A stretch of 64,000 bases of DNA from the NCBI RefSeq assembly GCF_000982955.1, contig NZ_KQ058825.1, positions 1 to 64,000 of the forward strand. Reading direction: 5' to 3'. This stretch comes from Micromonospora sp. HK10. GTDB taxonomy: Bacteria; Actinomycetota; Actinomycetes; Mycobacteriales; Micromonosporaceae. Below are positions 63,795-64,000 of this stretch, in pieces. The translations under genes were made by a program, and so were the position numbers. The notes under the pieces were generated by a model, which had not been told where the DNA came from, searched no databases, and was given only the letters and a program-made list of their open reading frames with translations. Each line of letters begins with the position of its first letter. Position 1 is the first letter of the stretch.

Positions 63795-63993
63795 GCATGA
63801 GCCCGACGTCCTCGCCCGGGCACGGACCGCTGCGGACTGGCCCACCGTGGCGGATCTGGAAGCCGAATTCGGCGTGCGCGGCCGGTACATCCGACGCGCC
63901 ATCGCCGCCGGGGACCTGAGCGCCTTCCGGCTCAACGTGCTGCGGGTGGACCCGGCGAGCTGGGCCGCCTGGCTCGCCGGCCGCCAGAAGTAG
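63787..63993 (+). CDS. Second small HTH protein of the element
   Basis: A 68-residue protein whose ATG lies 8 bp inside the preceding gene. WPTVADLEAEFGVRGRYIRRAI and AAGDLSAFRLNVLRVDPASWAAWL give an HTH_17-like fold, as in excisionases, but shorter and unlike the first HTH protein. It may regulate the late genes or replication of the element. The gene ends 7 bp before the window end. Confidence 0.72.
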   Translation: MAEHEPDVLARARTAADWPTVADLEAEFGVRGRYIRRAIAAGDLSAFRLNVLRVDPASWAAWLAGRQK

Positions 63994-64000
63994 CCATCAA

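Overview
The window reads as chromosomal DNA of a high-GC actinomycete, most likely a Micromonosporaceae member (Micromonospora or a close relative). The evidence is the roughly 73% GC composition with strong G/C third-position bias, a cvnABCD conservon, GTG/TTG starts with GGAGG-type ribosome sites, a SigE-family sigma factor, and DUF6158-, DUF6232-, DUF6461- and DUF3817-type actinobacterial families. No rRNA gene, CRISPR array or insertion sequence was seen. The species assignment is inference.

Layout. 0-7 kb: a pair of related hypothetical genes, then the divergent conservon (NIT/HAMP sensor kinase, roadblock protein, DUF742 protein, small GTPase) and a lactonase-type beta-propeller. 7-14 kb: an exported substrate-binding/VWA fusion, a polyprenyl glycosylphosphotransferase, two PP2C-type phosphatases (one with altered metal sites) and a MarR regulator. 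14-20 kb: xylose catabolism (ROK repressor, divergent xylA-xylB) and an MFS carrier. 19.7-26 kb: a complete alpha-glucoside-type ABC operon on the minus strand (lipoprotein, two permeases, LacI regulator, GH13 glucosidase) with a LacI operator. 26-33 kb: M23 peptidase, TspO, a 48-residue GPGG membrane protein, metallophosphoesterase, BON-like protein, nucleotidyltransferase, thymidylate-kinase-like enzyme, SDR, then MurR/RpiR plus murQ for cell-wall sugar recycling. 33-39 kb: a group 2 sigma factor with a long structured leader, an NlpC/P60 hydrolase and several small membrane or hypothetical proteins. 40-50 kb: an AroG-type DAHP synthase behind an attenuator-like leader, a catalase-like protein, two M16 peptidase subunits, aspartate-semialdehyde dehydrogenase, a CBS protein, an SCP2 protein coupled to a glycogen-debranching enzyme, VOC and PlsC proteins. 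51-57 kb: an unusual two-sensor/one-regulator system, then a SigE-family sigma factor coupled to a membrane-anchored HAF-repeat protein. 57-61 kb: a phosphatase, small exported proteins, a HAD hydrolase and a DUF6461 protein.

From about 61.24 kb the character changes. A displaced 3' half of tRNA-Arg (TCT-type) on the minus strand marks the border of an integrated element that continues past the window end. Its visible part encodes an excisionase-like HTH protein, a phage HK97-type major capsid protein, a CxxC-containing protein and a second small HTH protein. No integrase, portal or terminase is visible here. This prophage or capsid-bearing satellite is the strongest candidate for something undescribed.

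Two other themes stand out. Short tandem repeats (40, 23 and 37 bp periods) repeatedly begin inside the last codons of a gene and copy the stop region into the downstream spacer (PP2C gene, murQ, DUF6232 gene). Several leaders also hold strong RNA folds (aroG, the group 2 sigma gene, the sugar-binding lipoprotein gene).
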